64,000 nt of DNA, from assembly GCF_029948125.1 (NCBI RefSeq), contig NZ_JASAMB010000017.1:62001-126000 (forward strand), written 5' to 3'. Under the pieces are notes generated by a model that was not told the DNA's origin, searched no databases, and saw only the letters and a program-made list of their open reading frames with translations. Position numbers and translations under genes: made by a program. Source of the DNA: Catellatospora sp. KI3. GTDB taxonomy: Bacteria; Actinomycetota; Actinomycetes; Mycobacteriales; Micromonosporaceae. Below, piece by piece: positions 36,386 to 44,117 of the stretch. The first letter of the stretch is position 1. Every line of letters begins with the position of its first letter.

Positions 36386-36678
36386 CTGCGCCATCGAGAC
36401 ACGCCTGCCGTCCCCCATCGGGTGATTTGTGGGGATAGTCGGATGCGGAGATCGCGACTTCGTGGCGCAACGTCAACTCCAACATGGGGGTACGACCACA
36501 AGCGGTGATCTTGGCACCCGGGCCGACGCACATCTTGGCCCCGGACCCCGTGTTCGGGGTCCGGGGCCGTGCCCGGGGGTCGGACAGTGATCGGATACCC
36601 CGCCCCACACGGGCCTAAACCACCCGGCTGACCTGCTGAATGGCGGCGATAAGGGCAGCTGGCACTAGGCTGGCGGTC
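36386..36678. other. Rest of the gene-free gap between the PPOX-fold gene and dcd, with a 13-bp-stem hairpin
   Basis: No gene was found. The hairpin GGCCCCGGACCCC/GGGGTCCGGGGCC lies at 36537-36568 with a 6-nt loop. Since both flanking genes point away from it, it is not an ordinary terminator for either. The end of the gap carries TAGGCT (36666-36671), the -10 of dcd, 7 nt before its GTG. Confidence 0.6.
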
Positions 36679-37272
36679 GTGCTGCTTTCGGACCGCGATC
36701 TGGTTGCGGAGATCAAGTCGGGCCAACTCCAGCTCGATCCGTTCGAGCCGAGCCTGATCCAGCCGTCGAGCATCGACGTGCGGCTGGACGGCCTGTTCCG
36801 GGTCTTCAACAACCACCTGTACACGCACATCGACCCGGCCGAGCGCCAGGACGACCTGACCACGCTGGTCGAGGTGCGCGACGGGGAGCCGTTCGTGCTG
36901 CACCCGGGCGAGTTCGTGCTCGCCTCGACGCTGGAGGTCGTGACCCTGGGCAACCAGCTCGCGGCGCGCCTGGAGGGCAAGTCCAGCCTGGGCCGCCTCG
37001 GCCTGCTGACCCACTCGACCGCGGGCTTCATCGACCCGGGCTTCTCCGGGCACGTGACGCTGGAGCTGTCGAACGTGGCCACCCTCCCGATCCGGCTCTG
37101 GCCGGGCATGAAGATCGGGCAGCTGTGCGTGCTGCGCCTGTCCTCGGAGGCGGAGCACCCGTACGGGTCGAGCGTGAACGGTTCGCGCTACCAGGGGCAG
37201 CGCGGCCCGACCGCGTCCCGCTCCTGGCTCAACTGGCGCACCTGGCCGACCGACTCCGGCGCGGCGGAGTAA
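36679..37272 (+). CDS. dcd: dCTP deaminase
   Basis: 197 aa. It converts dCTP to dUTP (some actinobacterial members go on to dUMP) in pyrimidine deoxynucleotide synthesis. Signature segments are [12 protein letters not shown], the catalytic-loop [26 protein letters not shown] and the C-terminal [14 protein letters not shown] 36679 gives the usual N-terminus MLLSDRDL and lies 7 nt after TAGGCT, so the transcript is probably leaderless. It stands alone. Confidence 0.96.
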   Translation: MLLSDRDLVAEIKSGQLQLDPFEPSLIQPSSIDVRLDGLFRVFNNHLYTHIDPAERQDDLTTLVEVRDGEPFVLHPGEFVLASTLEVVTLGNQLAARLEGKSSLGRLGLLTHSTAGFIDPGFSGHVTLELSNVATLPIRLWPGMKIGQLCVLRLSSEAEHPYGSSVNGSRYQGQRGPTASRSWLNWRTWPTDSGAAE

Positions 37273-37444
37273 CTCCTTCCGACATTTCGCCACCAATAAG
37301 GCTCAATCCACCCGTCATCCCGGCCGCAGTGCTGGTGATGACGGTTTGCCTTACTCGACTATGTCCCTTGGAAAACCTGTCCGACCGGACAGAATGTGAT
37401 CCACCGAGGGGACAATCTGAGCGTTGGCGCGGAGTTGATCAGGC

Positions 37445-38566
37445 ATGCTGGTTGCCGTACGCATACCAGTTGCCCTGTCGGGCGGACGCCCGTTCAGTCC
37501 CGGTTTCCGCGCCGGTCTCGGCGCGGCCTTCGTGCTGCTCATATTGATCTGCGCGGTGGAGCTCGCCGACGGCAGCGCCGCGCGGTACGTGGGCCTGATG
37601 GCGACCGTCCCCTTCCTGGCGGCGGTGTTCGCGCCCTGGCAGGCGGTGCTGTTCGCGGGTGGCGTGGCCACCGCGGTGGGCATGGTGTTCGCGTTCTTCA
37701 GCGATGTGGACGACGTCCCGTCGTTCATCAACGTCATCGGGGTCGGCCTGGCCACCGGGATCGCCGCCGTGGTGGCGGTGGTGCGGCAGCGGCAGGCCGA
37801 GCGCATCGCCGAGCTGGCCAAGCTCGCGACCATCGCGCAGCAGGCGGTGCTGCGTACGCTCGGCCCGAAGGTCGGCACGCTGGCCGTGGCCGGCCGCTAC
37901 ATCTCCGCCACCGCGGCCGCCGACATCGGCGGCGACCTCTACGAAGCCCTGGACACGCCGTACGGCGTCCGCATGATCATCGGAGATGTGCGCGGGAAGG
38001 GCCTGGACGCGGTGCGCACGGCGAGCATCGTGCTCGGCTCGTACCGCCATGTTGCCTTTGAGCGGGCCGACCTGCGCGCGATCGTCGCGGACCTGGACCG
38101 GGCCGTGGCCCGCAGCGTCGGCGACGAGGACTTCGTGACCGCGTGCCTGGTCGAGGAGCGCGGTGGCACGCTGACGATCGTCAACTGCGGCCACCCGGCG
38201 CCGATCCTGATCCGGCGCGGCGAGGTCATCACCCTGGATCCGCCCGCACCCGCGCCGCCGCTGGGGTTCATGCCGGTGGTGCGCAGCCGGGTGGAGCGGC
38301 TGGAGCCGGGGGACCGGCTGCTGATGCTCACCGACGGGCTGGCCGAGGCCCGGCGCGACGGCGAGTTCTTCCCGATCACCGACCGCGCCTGGAAGCTGCT
38401 CGGCCACGGCACCGTCGCCGACGGGCTGGCCTCGGTGGAGTCCGCGCTGATGGAGTGGGTGCAGGACCGCCTCGACGACGACATCGCGCTGATCCTGATG
38501 GAGTACAGCGGACCGATGCAGGCGCCGGCACCGGTGCCCAGCTGGGAGCTGGGCGCGGCGAACTGA
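37445..38566 (+). CDS. Membrane SpoIIE-type PP2C phosphatase
   Basis: 373 aa. The N-terminal membrane part has three to four helices (about 25-115). A short coiled segment (RQRQAERIAELAKLATIAQQ) links it to a SpoIIE/RsbU-type phosphatase domain with metal-binding Asp residues in DIGGDLYEAL, GDVRGKGL, LTDGLAEARRDGEF and DDDIALI. Such enzymes dephosphorylate anti-sigma-factor antagonists in partner-switching systems. No antagonist or anti-sigma gene lies nearby, so the partner is elsewhere. ATG 37445 has GGAG about 10 nt upstream. Confidence 0.92.
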   Translation: MLVAVRIPVALSGGRPFSPGFRAGLGAAFVLLILICAVELADGSAARYVGLMATVPFLAAVFAPWQAVLFAGGVATAVGMVFAFFSDVDDVPSFINVIGVGLATGIAAVVAVVRQRQAERIAELAKLATIAQQAVLRTLGPKVGTLAVAGRYISATAAADIGGDLYEALDTPYGVRMIIGDVRGKGLDAVRTASIVLGSYRHVAFERADLRAIVADLDRAVARSVGDEDFVTACLVEERGGTLTIVNCGHPAPILIRRGEVITLDPPAPAPPLGFMPVVRSRVERLEPGDRLLMLTDGLAEARRDGEFFPITDRAWKLLGHGTVADGLASVESALMEWVQDRLDDDIALILMEYSGPMQAPAPVPSWELGAAN

Positions 38567-38569
38567 GCG

Positions 38570-38710
38570 TCAGGCCGCGGTCGAGCGCGAGCGGCGCAGC
38601 GAGATCGAGAGCTGGGGCAGCGAGAACGGCTGCGCGGCCATGCGGTGGCGGCCGACGTAGCGCACCGGGTAGCGCGGCTCGAACAGCATCTTCTGCAGCG
38701 TCTCGATCAT
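38570..38710 (-). CDS. Small basic protein, 46 aa, unknown
   Basis: Starts MIETLQKMLFEPRYPVRYVG and ends RRSRSTAA; rich in Arg, no membrane helix. The start ATG 38710 has a very good GGGGAG at 6 nt, the main reason to call it. It is convergent with the SpoIIE phosphatase gene, 3 bp away. No family is recognised. The size and composition would suit a small regulatory or nucleic-acid-binding protein, but that is a guess. Confidence 0.5.
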   Translation of the reverse strand: MIETLQKMLFEPRYPVRYVGRHRMAAQPFSLPQLSISLRRSRSTAA

Positions 38711-38898
38711 GGTTGACTCCCCTGGTCCGGCGGGCGGGGGCGCCCGCGTCACCCGGATGAACGACCCCGCTCGGTTCCGGTGACGCGGCCCGGCGTGGCG
38801 CCTTGCATTTGTCCGTTTTGACACTCTATGTACATCGCCCGCCTGGTCTACCCCGCCGAAGTTCACGCAGATGTGACGTGACAGGCGCACGATTCGGG

Positions 38899-38947
38899 TT
38901 GCCGGTTGTTACCCGCGAGTAATAGAGTCGTCCTTACTGGTCGGTAA
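38899..38947 (+). promoter_or_regulatory. fadE5 promoter with two TTAC-N6-GTAA palindromes
   Basis: TTGCCG (38899-38904), an 18-nt spacer and TAGAGT (38923-38928). Site 1 TTACCCGCGAGTAA (38909-38922) fills the spacer. Site 2 TTACTGGTCGGTAA (38934-38947) lies over the expected start of transcription. The centres are 25 bp apart, and both positions suit repression. Confidence 0.7.
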
Positions 38948-38970
38948 CGAATGCGCTGAGGGCGGTAAGA

Positions 38971-40809
38971 ATGAGCCACTACCAGAGCAACCTGCGGGAT
39001 CTTGAGTTCAACCTGTTCGAGGTGTTCAAGACGCCGTTCGGCGAAGGGCCGTTCGCGGAGGTCGACAGCGACACCGCGCGCAGCGTGCTGAGCGAGATCG
39101 ACCGCATGGCGCGCGTCGACCTGGCCGCCAGCTACGCCGACGCCGACCGTAACCCGCCGGTGTACGACCCGGCCACGTTCACCGTGCAGATGCCGGAGAG
39201 CTTCAAGCGCTCGTTCAAGACCTGGATGGACGCGGAGTTCTGGCGCCTGGACATGCCCGGCGACCTCGGCGGCAGCAACGCCCCCCGCACCCTGACCTGG
39301 GCCTTCGCCGAGCTGGTGCTCGGTTCGAACGCGCCCGTCTGGATGTTCGGCTCCGGCCCGTCCTTCGCTCACGTGCTGTTCGTCGAGGGCACCGAGGAGC
39401 AGAAGGAGTGGGCCAAGCTCTTCGTCGAGAAGAAGTGGGGCTCCACCATGGTGCTGACCGAGCCCGACGCGGGCTCCGACGTCGGCGCCGGCCGGACCAA
39501 GGCGGTCAAGCAGGAGGACGGCTCCTGGCACATCGAGGGCGTGAAGCGCTTCATCACCTCGGGTGAGCACGACATGTCCGACAACATCATCCACTACGTG
39601 CTGGCGCGGCCGGAGGGCCACGCGGTCGGCACCAAGGGCCTGTCGCTGTTCGTCGTGCCGAAGTTCCACTTCGACGCGCAGACCGGTGAGCTGGGCGAGC
39701 GCAACGGCGTCTTCGTCACCAACGTCGAGCACAAGATGGGCATCAAGGTCTCCACCACCTGCGAGACCACCTTCGGCGGGCACGGCGTACCGGCCAAGGG
39801 CTGGCTCGTCGGCGAGGTGCACGAGGGCATCCGGCAGATGTTCCTCATCATCGAGAACGCCCGCATGATGGTCGGCACCAAGGCCATCGCCACCCTGTCG
39901 ACCGGCTACCTGAACGCGCTGTCGTACGCCAAGGAGCGGGTGCAGGGCGCCGACCTGCTGCAGATGGCCGACAAGTCCGCCCCGCGCGTCACCATCACGC
40001 ACCACCCGGACGTGCGCCGCTCGCTGCTGCTGCAGAAGGCGTACGCCGAGGGCCTGCGCGCGCTGGTCGCCTACACCGCGTACTGGCAGGACCGGGTGAA
40101 GCTGGCCGAGTTCGCCGGGGACGAGAAGGCCGCCGGCCGCGCCGCGAAGATCAACGACCTGCTGCTGCCGCTGGTCAAGGGCTGCGGCTCCGAGCGGGCG
40201 TTCGAGATCCTGGGCAGCGAGTCGCTGCAGACCTACGGCGGCTCCGGCTTCCTCCAGGACTACCCGCTGGAGCAGTACGTCCGCGACGCGAAGATCGACT
40301 CGCTGTACGAGGGCACCACCGCGATCCAGAGCCTCGACCTGGTCTTCCGCAAGATCGTGCGGGACAACGGCCGCTCGCTGATGGCCGTCGCCGGCGAGAT
40401 CCAGGAGTTCCTGAGCAACGAGACCGGCAACGGCCAGCTCAAGGAGGAGCGCGCCAGCCTGGCCGCCGCGCTCGGCGACGTACAGGCGATGCTCGGCACG
40501 TTCACCGGCTGGCTCGCCGAGTCGCAGAGCGACGACCCGCGCTCGCTGTACAAGGTCGGCCTGCACTCCCGCCGCCTGCTGCTCGCCCTCGGCGACCTGG
40601 TCGTCGGCTGGCTGCTGCTGCGCCGCGCCGACGTGGCGCTGGCGGCCCTGTCCGCCGAGCCGAACACGGCCGACACCGCGTTCTACAGCGGCGTGGTGGC
40701 CACCGCGCGGTTCTTCTCCCGCGAGGTGCTGCCGCGCCTGGGCTCCGACCGCCGCATCGTCGAACTGGCCACGCTCGACCCGATGGACCTGGACGAAGCC
40801 GCCTTCTGA
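38971..40809 (+). CDS. fadE5: FadE5-type acyl-CoA dehydrogenase
   Basis: 612 aa, the long-form acyl-CoA dehydrogenase of actinobacteria. N-terminus [19 protein letters not shown] and length match FadE5 of mycobacteria. The FAD/substrate region is [20 protein letters not shown]. The conserved C-terminal [13 protein letters not shown] holds the likely catalytic Glu. It oxidises acyl-CoA to enoyl-CoA with ETF as electron acceptor. ATG 38971 has GAGGGCGG upstream. The promoter carries two palindromes also found at etfD (21053), linking dehydrogenase and electron outlet. Confidence 0.95.
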   Translation: MSHYQSNLRDLEFNLFEVFKTPFGEGPFAEVDSDTARSVLSEIDRMARVDLAASYADADRNPPVYDPATFTVQMPESFKRSFKTWMDAEFWRLDMPGDLGGSNAPRTLTWAFAELVLGSNAPVWMFGSGPSFAHVLFVEGTEEQKEWAKLFVEKKWGSTMVLTEPDAGSDVGAGRTKAVKQEDGSWHIEGVKRFITSGEHDMSDNIIHYVLARPEGHAVGTKGLSLFVVPKFHFDAQTGELGERNGVFVTNVEHKMGIKVSTTCETTFGGHGVPAKGWLVGEVHEGIRQMFLIIENARMMVGTKAIATLSTGYLNALSYAKERVQGADLLQMADKSAPRVTITHHPDVRRSLLLQKAYAEGLRALVAYTAYWQDRVKLAEFAGDEKAAGRAAKINDLLLPLVKGCGSERAFEILGSESLQTYGGSGFLQDYPLEQYVRDAKIDSLYEGTTAIQSLDLVFRKIVRDNGRSLMAVAGEIQEFLSNETGNGQLKEERASLAAALGDVQAMLGTFTGWLAESQSDDPRSLYKVGLHSRRLLLALGDLVVGWLLLRRADVALAALSAEPNTADTAFYSGVVATARFFSREVLPRLGSDRRIVELATLDPMDLDEAAF

Positions 40810-40830
40810 CCCGCTTCACCCATCCCGCAG

Positions 40831-40864
40831 AGCGCGGGCGGCGTCCTCCGACGCCGCCCGCGCT
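40831..40864 (+). terminator. Hairpin terminator after fadE5
   Basis: A 15-bp perfect stem AGCGCGGGCGGCGTC with its complement and loop CTCC, 22 nt after the stop. C-rich sequence follows, with no T tract. Confidence 0.85.
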
Positions 40865-40944
40865 TCCCCCGTTCAGGGGCCTGCCGCGCTCGGGTTCGCA
40901 GTGGTTGGGATGCGCGCGGCGGCCCGGTGCGGCAAGCTGAGCAC

Positions 40945-41463
40945 ATGGCTCCGCTGTCCGGCGCCGCCGAGCGCCCGCGCACCCTGGTGCTTCTGCGCCA
41001 TGCCAAAGCCGACCGGCCCGTCGGGATCCCCGACACCGACCGGCCGCTGACCGACCGGGGGCACGCCGACGCGGCGGCCGCCGGCGCCTGGCTGGTGAGC
41101 CAGGAGTACGTGCCCGACCTGGTCCTCTGCTCCCCGTCCCGGCGCACCCGCCAGACCTGGCACTCCGTCGCCGTGGCGCTGTCCGGGGCGGGCTCGCCCA
41201 CGGTCCGCTACGAGCGGCCGCTCTACGAAGGGTCGCCCGAGGAGCTGCTCGACGTCGTCCGCGCCACCGGCCCCGAGTGCCGGACCGTCCTGCTGATCGG
41301 CCACAACCCGTCGATCTCCCAACTGTCCGCCCAGCTCGACGCGGGCGGGGGCGAGGACTCCGACGGGCTGCGCACCTGCGGGGTGGCCGTACACGTGGTC
41401 GACTCCGACTGGGCCGCGTTGACCACCGCGAAACTGGCCGTCGCCCACACCCCTCGCGCCTGA
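40945..41463 (+). CDS. SixA-type histidine phosphatase
   Basis: 172 aa histidine-phosphatase-superfamily protein. The catalytic LVLLRHAKADRP motif is at the N-terminus, the second conserved His is in LLIGHNPSISQL, and a SPSRRTRQTW segment lies between. SixA-like proteins dephosphorylate phosphohistidine on signalling or PTS proteins; the actinobacterial target is unknown. ATG 40945 is used; GTG 40927 in the same frame is possible. It is followed by a family A palindrome. Confidence 0.9.
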   Translation: MAPLSGAAERPRTLVLLRHAKADRPVGIPDTDRPLTDRGHADAAAAGAWLVSQEYVPDLVLCSPSRRTRQTWHSVAVALSGAGSPTVRYERPLYEGSPEELLDVVRATGPECRTVLLIGHNPSISQLSAQLDAGGGEDSDGLRTCGVAVHVVDSDWAALTTAKLAVAHTPRA

Positions 41464-41480
41464 CCCGCGCCGCGGTTGGT

Positions 41481-41540
41481 GCAGTTTCGGGGAAACTGCA
41501 GGAAAGGACACCAAGATTCGCGCAGTTTCCCCGAAACTGC
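41481..41540. repeat. Dispersed palindrome family A, copy 4 (inverted)
   Basis: GCAGTTTCGGGGAAACTGC and its complement at the two ends. The loop has CCAAGATTCGC, the reverse of the core in other copies, so this copy is inserted in the opposite direction. Each arm can also fold on itself. It lies between the convergent sixA-like and hlyIII genes. Confidence 0.9.
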
Positions 41541-41592
41541 TGCGATCTTGGAGCGTGCGCGGGGGGCGCGGGGCGCCCGGAAGGGTGCGGGG

Positions 41593-42276
41593 TCAGGCGA
41601 AGAGGGCGAAGTAGATGGCGATGTGGTGGCAGATCGCCGCGACCAGGGTGCAGGCGTGGAAGAACTCGTGGTGGCCGAAGACCTCCGGCCACGGGTTGGG
41701 TCGCCGCAGCGCGTAGAAGACCGCGCCGACGCTGTACGCGGCGCCGCCGACCAGCAGCAGGACCAGGGCGGTGACGCCGCCACGGTGCAGGATGTCGGGC
41801 AGCACGGCGACCGCGACCCAGCCCAGCGCCAGGTAGAGCGGGGCGGAGACCCAGCGAGGCGCGTGCGGCCAGATCAGCGACACCGCCGCGCCGCCGACCG
41901 CGCCGCCCCAGACCAGGGCCAGCAGCAGCACCGCCTTGTCGTGGTCGAGCAGGAGCACGCAGAACGGGGTGTACGTGCCGGCGATGAAGATGAAGATCAT
42001 CGCGTGGTCGAGCCGCCGCATCGTCTGGTAGCCGCGCTCGCTCCACACCCGGCGGTGGTAGAGCCCGCTGATGCCGAACAGCCCGCACACGGTCAGGCTG
42101 TAGATCGCGACGCTGGTCACCGGCCCGGCGCCGGGCCGGAACGCGGCGATGGCCACCAGGACGACGCCGCAGACCAGGGCGACGAAGAAGGCGTACGCGT
42201 GGAGCCAGCCGCGCATGCGGGGCTTGCCGATGTCGACGGGGCGCAGACGGGGGGCGCGTTCGGCGGTGCCGTTCAT
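41593..42276 (-). CDS. Hemolysin III / PAQR-family membrane protein
   Basis: 227 aa with seven membrane helices. Conserved residues: YHRRVWSERG after helix 3, DHAMIFIFIAGTYTP (Asp-His), and HHEFFHACTLVAAICHH in the last helices; these His and Asp residues form the zinc site of PAQR proteins. Members act in lipid homeostasis (ceramidase-like activity is proposed for the superfamily). ATG 42276. The promoter (-10 TACGGT at 42298-42293) contains a TTAC-N6-GTAA palindrome in its spacer. Confidence 0.92.
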   Translation of the reverse strand: MNGTAERAPRLRPVDIGKPRMRGWLHAYAFFVALVCGVVLVAIAAFRPGAGPVTSVAIYSLTVCGLFGISGLYHRRVWSERGYQTMRRLDHAMIFIFIAGTYTPFCVLLLDHDKAVLLLALVWGGAVGGAAVSLIWPHAPRWVSAPLYLALGWVAVAVLPDILHRGGVTALVLLLVGGAAYSVGAVFYALRRPNPWPEVFGHHEFFHACTLVAAICHHIAIYFALFA

Positions 42277-42285
42277 GGTCTCAGG

Positions 42286-42314
42286 TTACGACACCGTAGG
42301 TTACTAATCAGTAA
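42286..42314. promoter_or_regulatory. TTAC-N6-GTAA palindrome between hlyIII and pentapeptide gene
   Basis: TTACTAATCAGTAA (42301-42314) is a close match to the etfD and fadE5 sites, and an imperfect copy TTACGACACCGTAG lies at 42286-42299. The first lies in the -35/-10 spacer of the minus-strand hlyIII promoter. It could also act on the plus-strand gene at 42380. Confidence 0.6.
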
Positions 42315-42379
42315 GTAAGGGCGTGAACTCCATGACACCTAGACTTGACGCGCTGCCGGACCGGACGAAGGGACCCAGG

Positions 42380-43186
42380 ATGGAGCGGGCGGACCTGCGC
42401 GCCGACTGCGCGAACTGCTTCGGCCTGTGCTGCGTCGCGCTGCCGTTCGCCGCCTCGTCCGACTTCGCACTGACCAAGGACGCCGGCCAGCCCTGCCCCA
42501 ACCTGAGCCAGGACTTCCGCTGCGGCATCCACTCGCGGCTGCGCGAGCGCGGCTTCACCGGCTGCACCGTGTACGACTGCTTCGGCGCCGGGCAGAAGAC
42601 CTCCCAGGTCACCTTCGGCGGGCGGGACTGGCGCGCCGATCCGGCCACCGCCAGCGCCATGTTCGCCGCCTTCCCCGTCCAGCGCCAGCTGCACGAGCTG
42701 CTGTGGTACCTCGCCGACGCGCAGACGCCGGCCGTCGGCGAGCCGCTGCGTACCGAACTCGCCCAGGCCTACGCCGAGACCGAGGCGCTGACCGGGCTGG
42801 ACGCCCCGGCGCTGCGGGCGCTGGACGTCGCAGCCCACCGGGCGAAGGTCAACGTGCTGCTGACCCGGGCCGGGGAACTCGCCCGTGCGGCCGTACGCCC
42901 GAAGCCTAAGGACCGCCGCGGCGCGGATCTGATCGGCGCCCGCCTGCGCGACGCGGACCTGCGCGGGGTGAACCTGCGCGGCGCCTACCTCATCGGCGCC
43001 GACCTGCGCGGCGCCGACCTGCGCCGGGCCGAGCTGATCGGGGCGGACCTGCGCGGCGCCGACCTGCGCGGCGCCGACCTCAGCGAGGCCGTCTACCTCA
43101 CCCAGTTCCAGGTCAACGCGGCGCGCGGCGACCGGGCCACCCGGCTCCCCGCCACGCTCGACCGCCCGGCGCACTGGACCGACTGA
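42380..43186 (+). CDS. Cys-rich N-terminus plus pentapeptide-repeat protein
   Basis: 268 aa. The N-terminal part has a dense cysteine cluster ([10 protein letters not shown], then PCPNL, FRCGIHS, GCTVYDC), similar to YkgJ-type metal-cluster segments. A helical middle follows. The C-terminal pentapeptide repeats (about 178-235) are of A(D/N)LXX type, for example [23 protein letters not shown] 42380 has AAGGGA 6 nt before it; in-frame GTG 42323 and ATG 42332 lie upstream and cannot be excluded. Pentapeptide proteins can mimic DNA. The metal-cluster plus pentapeptide pairing has no assigned function. Confidence 0.82.
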   Translation: MERADLRADCANCFGLCCVALPFAASSDFALTKDAGQPCPNLSQDFRCGIHSRLRERGFTGCTVYDCFGAGQKTSQVTFGGRDWRADPATASAMFAAFPVQRQLHELLWYLADAQTPAVGEPLRTELAQAYAETEALTGLDAPALRALDVAAHRAKVNVLLTRAGELARAAVRPKPKDRRGADLIGARLRDADLRGVNLRGAYLIGADLRGADLRRAELIGADLRGADLRGADLSEAVYLTQFQVNAARGDRATRLPATLDRPAHWTD

Positions 43187-43226
43187 AACCGCCGCCCCGC
43201 CCGGCTAAGCACTATCGTGACCTTCC

Positions 43227-43961
43227 ATGGATCTCAACGCTGATCTCGGGGAAGGCTTCGGCCGCTGGCAGCTCGGCGACGACGAGGCCCTCCTCGACGT
43301 CGTGACCAGTGCCAACGTCGCATGCGGCTTCCACGCCGGGGACGCCGAGACGATGCGGCGCAGCTGCGCGCTCGCCGCCCGGCGGGACGTCGCCGTCGGT
43401 GCCCAGGTCGGCTACCGCGACCTGGCCGGATTCGGGCGCCGCTTCATCGAGTACGACCTGAACCAGCTGCGGGACGAGCTCATCTACCAGGTCGGCGCGC
43501 TGCGGGCGCTGGCCGACGCCGAAGGCGCCCGCGTCCGCTACCTCAAGCCGCACGGCGCGCTGTACCACGCTGTCGCGCACGTCGACGCGATCGTCGAGGC
43601 CGCCCAGGCCACCGGCCTGCCGGTGCTGTGCGCCCCGGGCTCGCCGCTGGCCACCGCCGCCGGCGACGCCCTCGTGCCGACATACGCCGAGGGGTTCGCG
43701 GATCGGGCATACCGGGCCGACGGGACGCTGCTGCCGCGGGACAAGGCGGGGGCGGTGATCGTGGACCAGGAGGAGGTGGTGGCCCGAGCGCTGCTGATGG
43801 TGGTCGACCAGCGGGTGATCGCGCTGGACGGTACCGTGCTGCCGCACGCGGTCGACTCGATCTGCCTGCACGGGGACACGCCGGGGGCGGTGGTGCTGGC
43901 CCGCGCCGTCCGCGCGGCGCTGGAGGAGGCGGACGTCCCGCTGACCCCGTTCATCCGCTGA
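43227..43961 (+). CDS. pxpA: 5-oxoprolinase subunit A (LamB/YcsF family)
   Basis: 244 aa. Diagnostic start MDLNADLGEGFGRW, then VTSANVACGFHAGD, GAQVGYRDLAGFGRR, RYLKPHGALYH and SICLHGDTPGA. PxpA works with PxpB and PxpC to open 5-oxoproline to glutamate at the cost of ATP. The B and C subunits are not next to it here. ATG 43227 lies 8 nt after TATCGT (43213-43218), so the mRNA may be leaderless. Confidence 0.95.
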   Translation: MDLNADLGEGFGRWQLGDDEALLDVVTSANVACGFHAGDAETMRRSCALAARRDVAVGAQVGYRDLAGFGRRFIEYDLNQLRDELIYQVGALRALADAEGARVRYLKPHGALYHAVAHVDAIVEAAQATGLPVLCAPGSPLATAAGDALVPTYAEGFADRAYRADGTLLPRDKAGAVIVDQEEVVARALLMVVDQRVIALDGTVLPHAVDSICLHGDTPGAVVLARAVRAALEEADVPLTPFIR

Positions 43962-44000
43962 CCCGACTCCGGAGCGGTGGCCCCCGCCTCGCCTTGAATC

Positions 44001-44059
44001 GACGCTGGCCTATCCAGAGGACGCTTTCGGGGAAACCGTGCTCTAGATAGGCCAGCGTC
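44001..44059. repeat. Dispersed palindrome family C, copy 2
   Basis: GACGCTGGCCTAT (44001-44013) and its complement (44047-44059), with partial pairing between. The loop carries TTTCGGGGAAAC, the core of family A, so the two families may be related. It follows pxpA. Confidence 0.8.
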
Positions 44060-44061
44060 AA

Positions 44062-44104
44062 TGCTAAGCGGGGCGCGAACAGGTGCTAAGCGGGGCGCGA
44101 ACAG
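44062..44104. repeat. 22-bp direct duplication next to family C copy 2
   Basis: TGCTAAGCGGGGCGCGAACA-type unit present twice in a row (44062-44083 and 44084-44104). AAGCGGGGCG also follows copy 1 of family C. Confidence 0.85.
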
Positions 44105-44117
44105 CGCAGAGGTGCGG

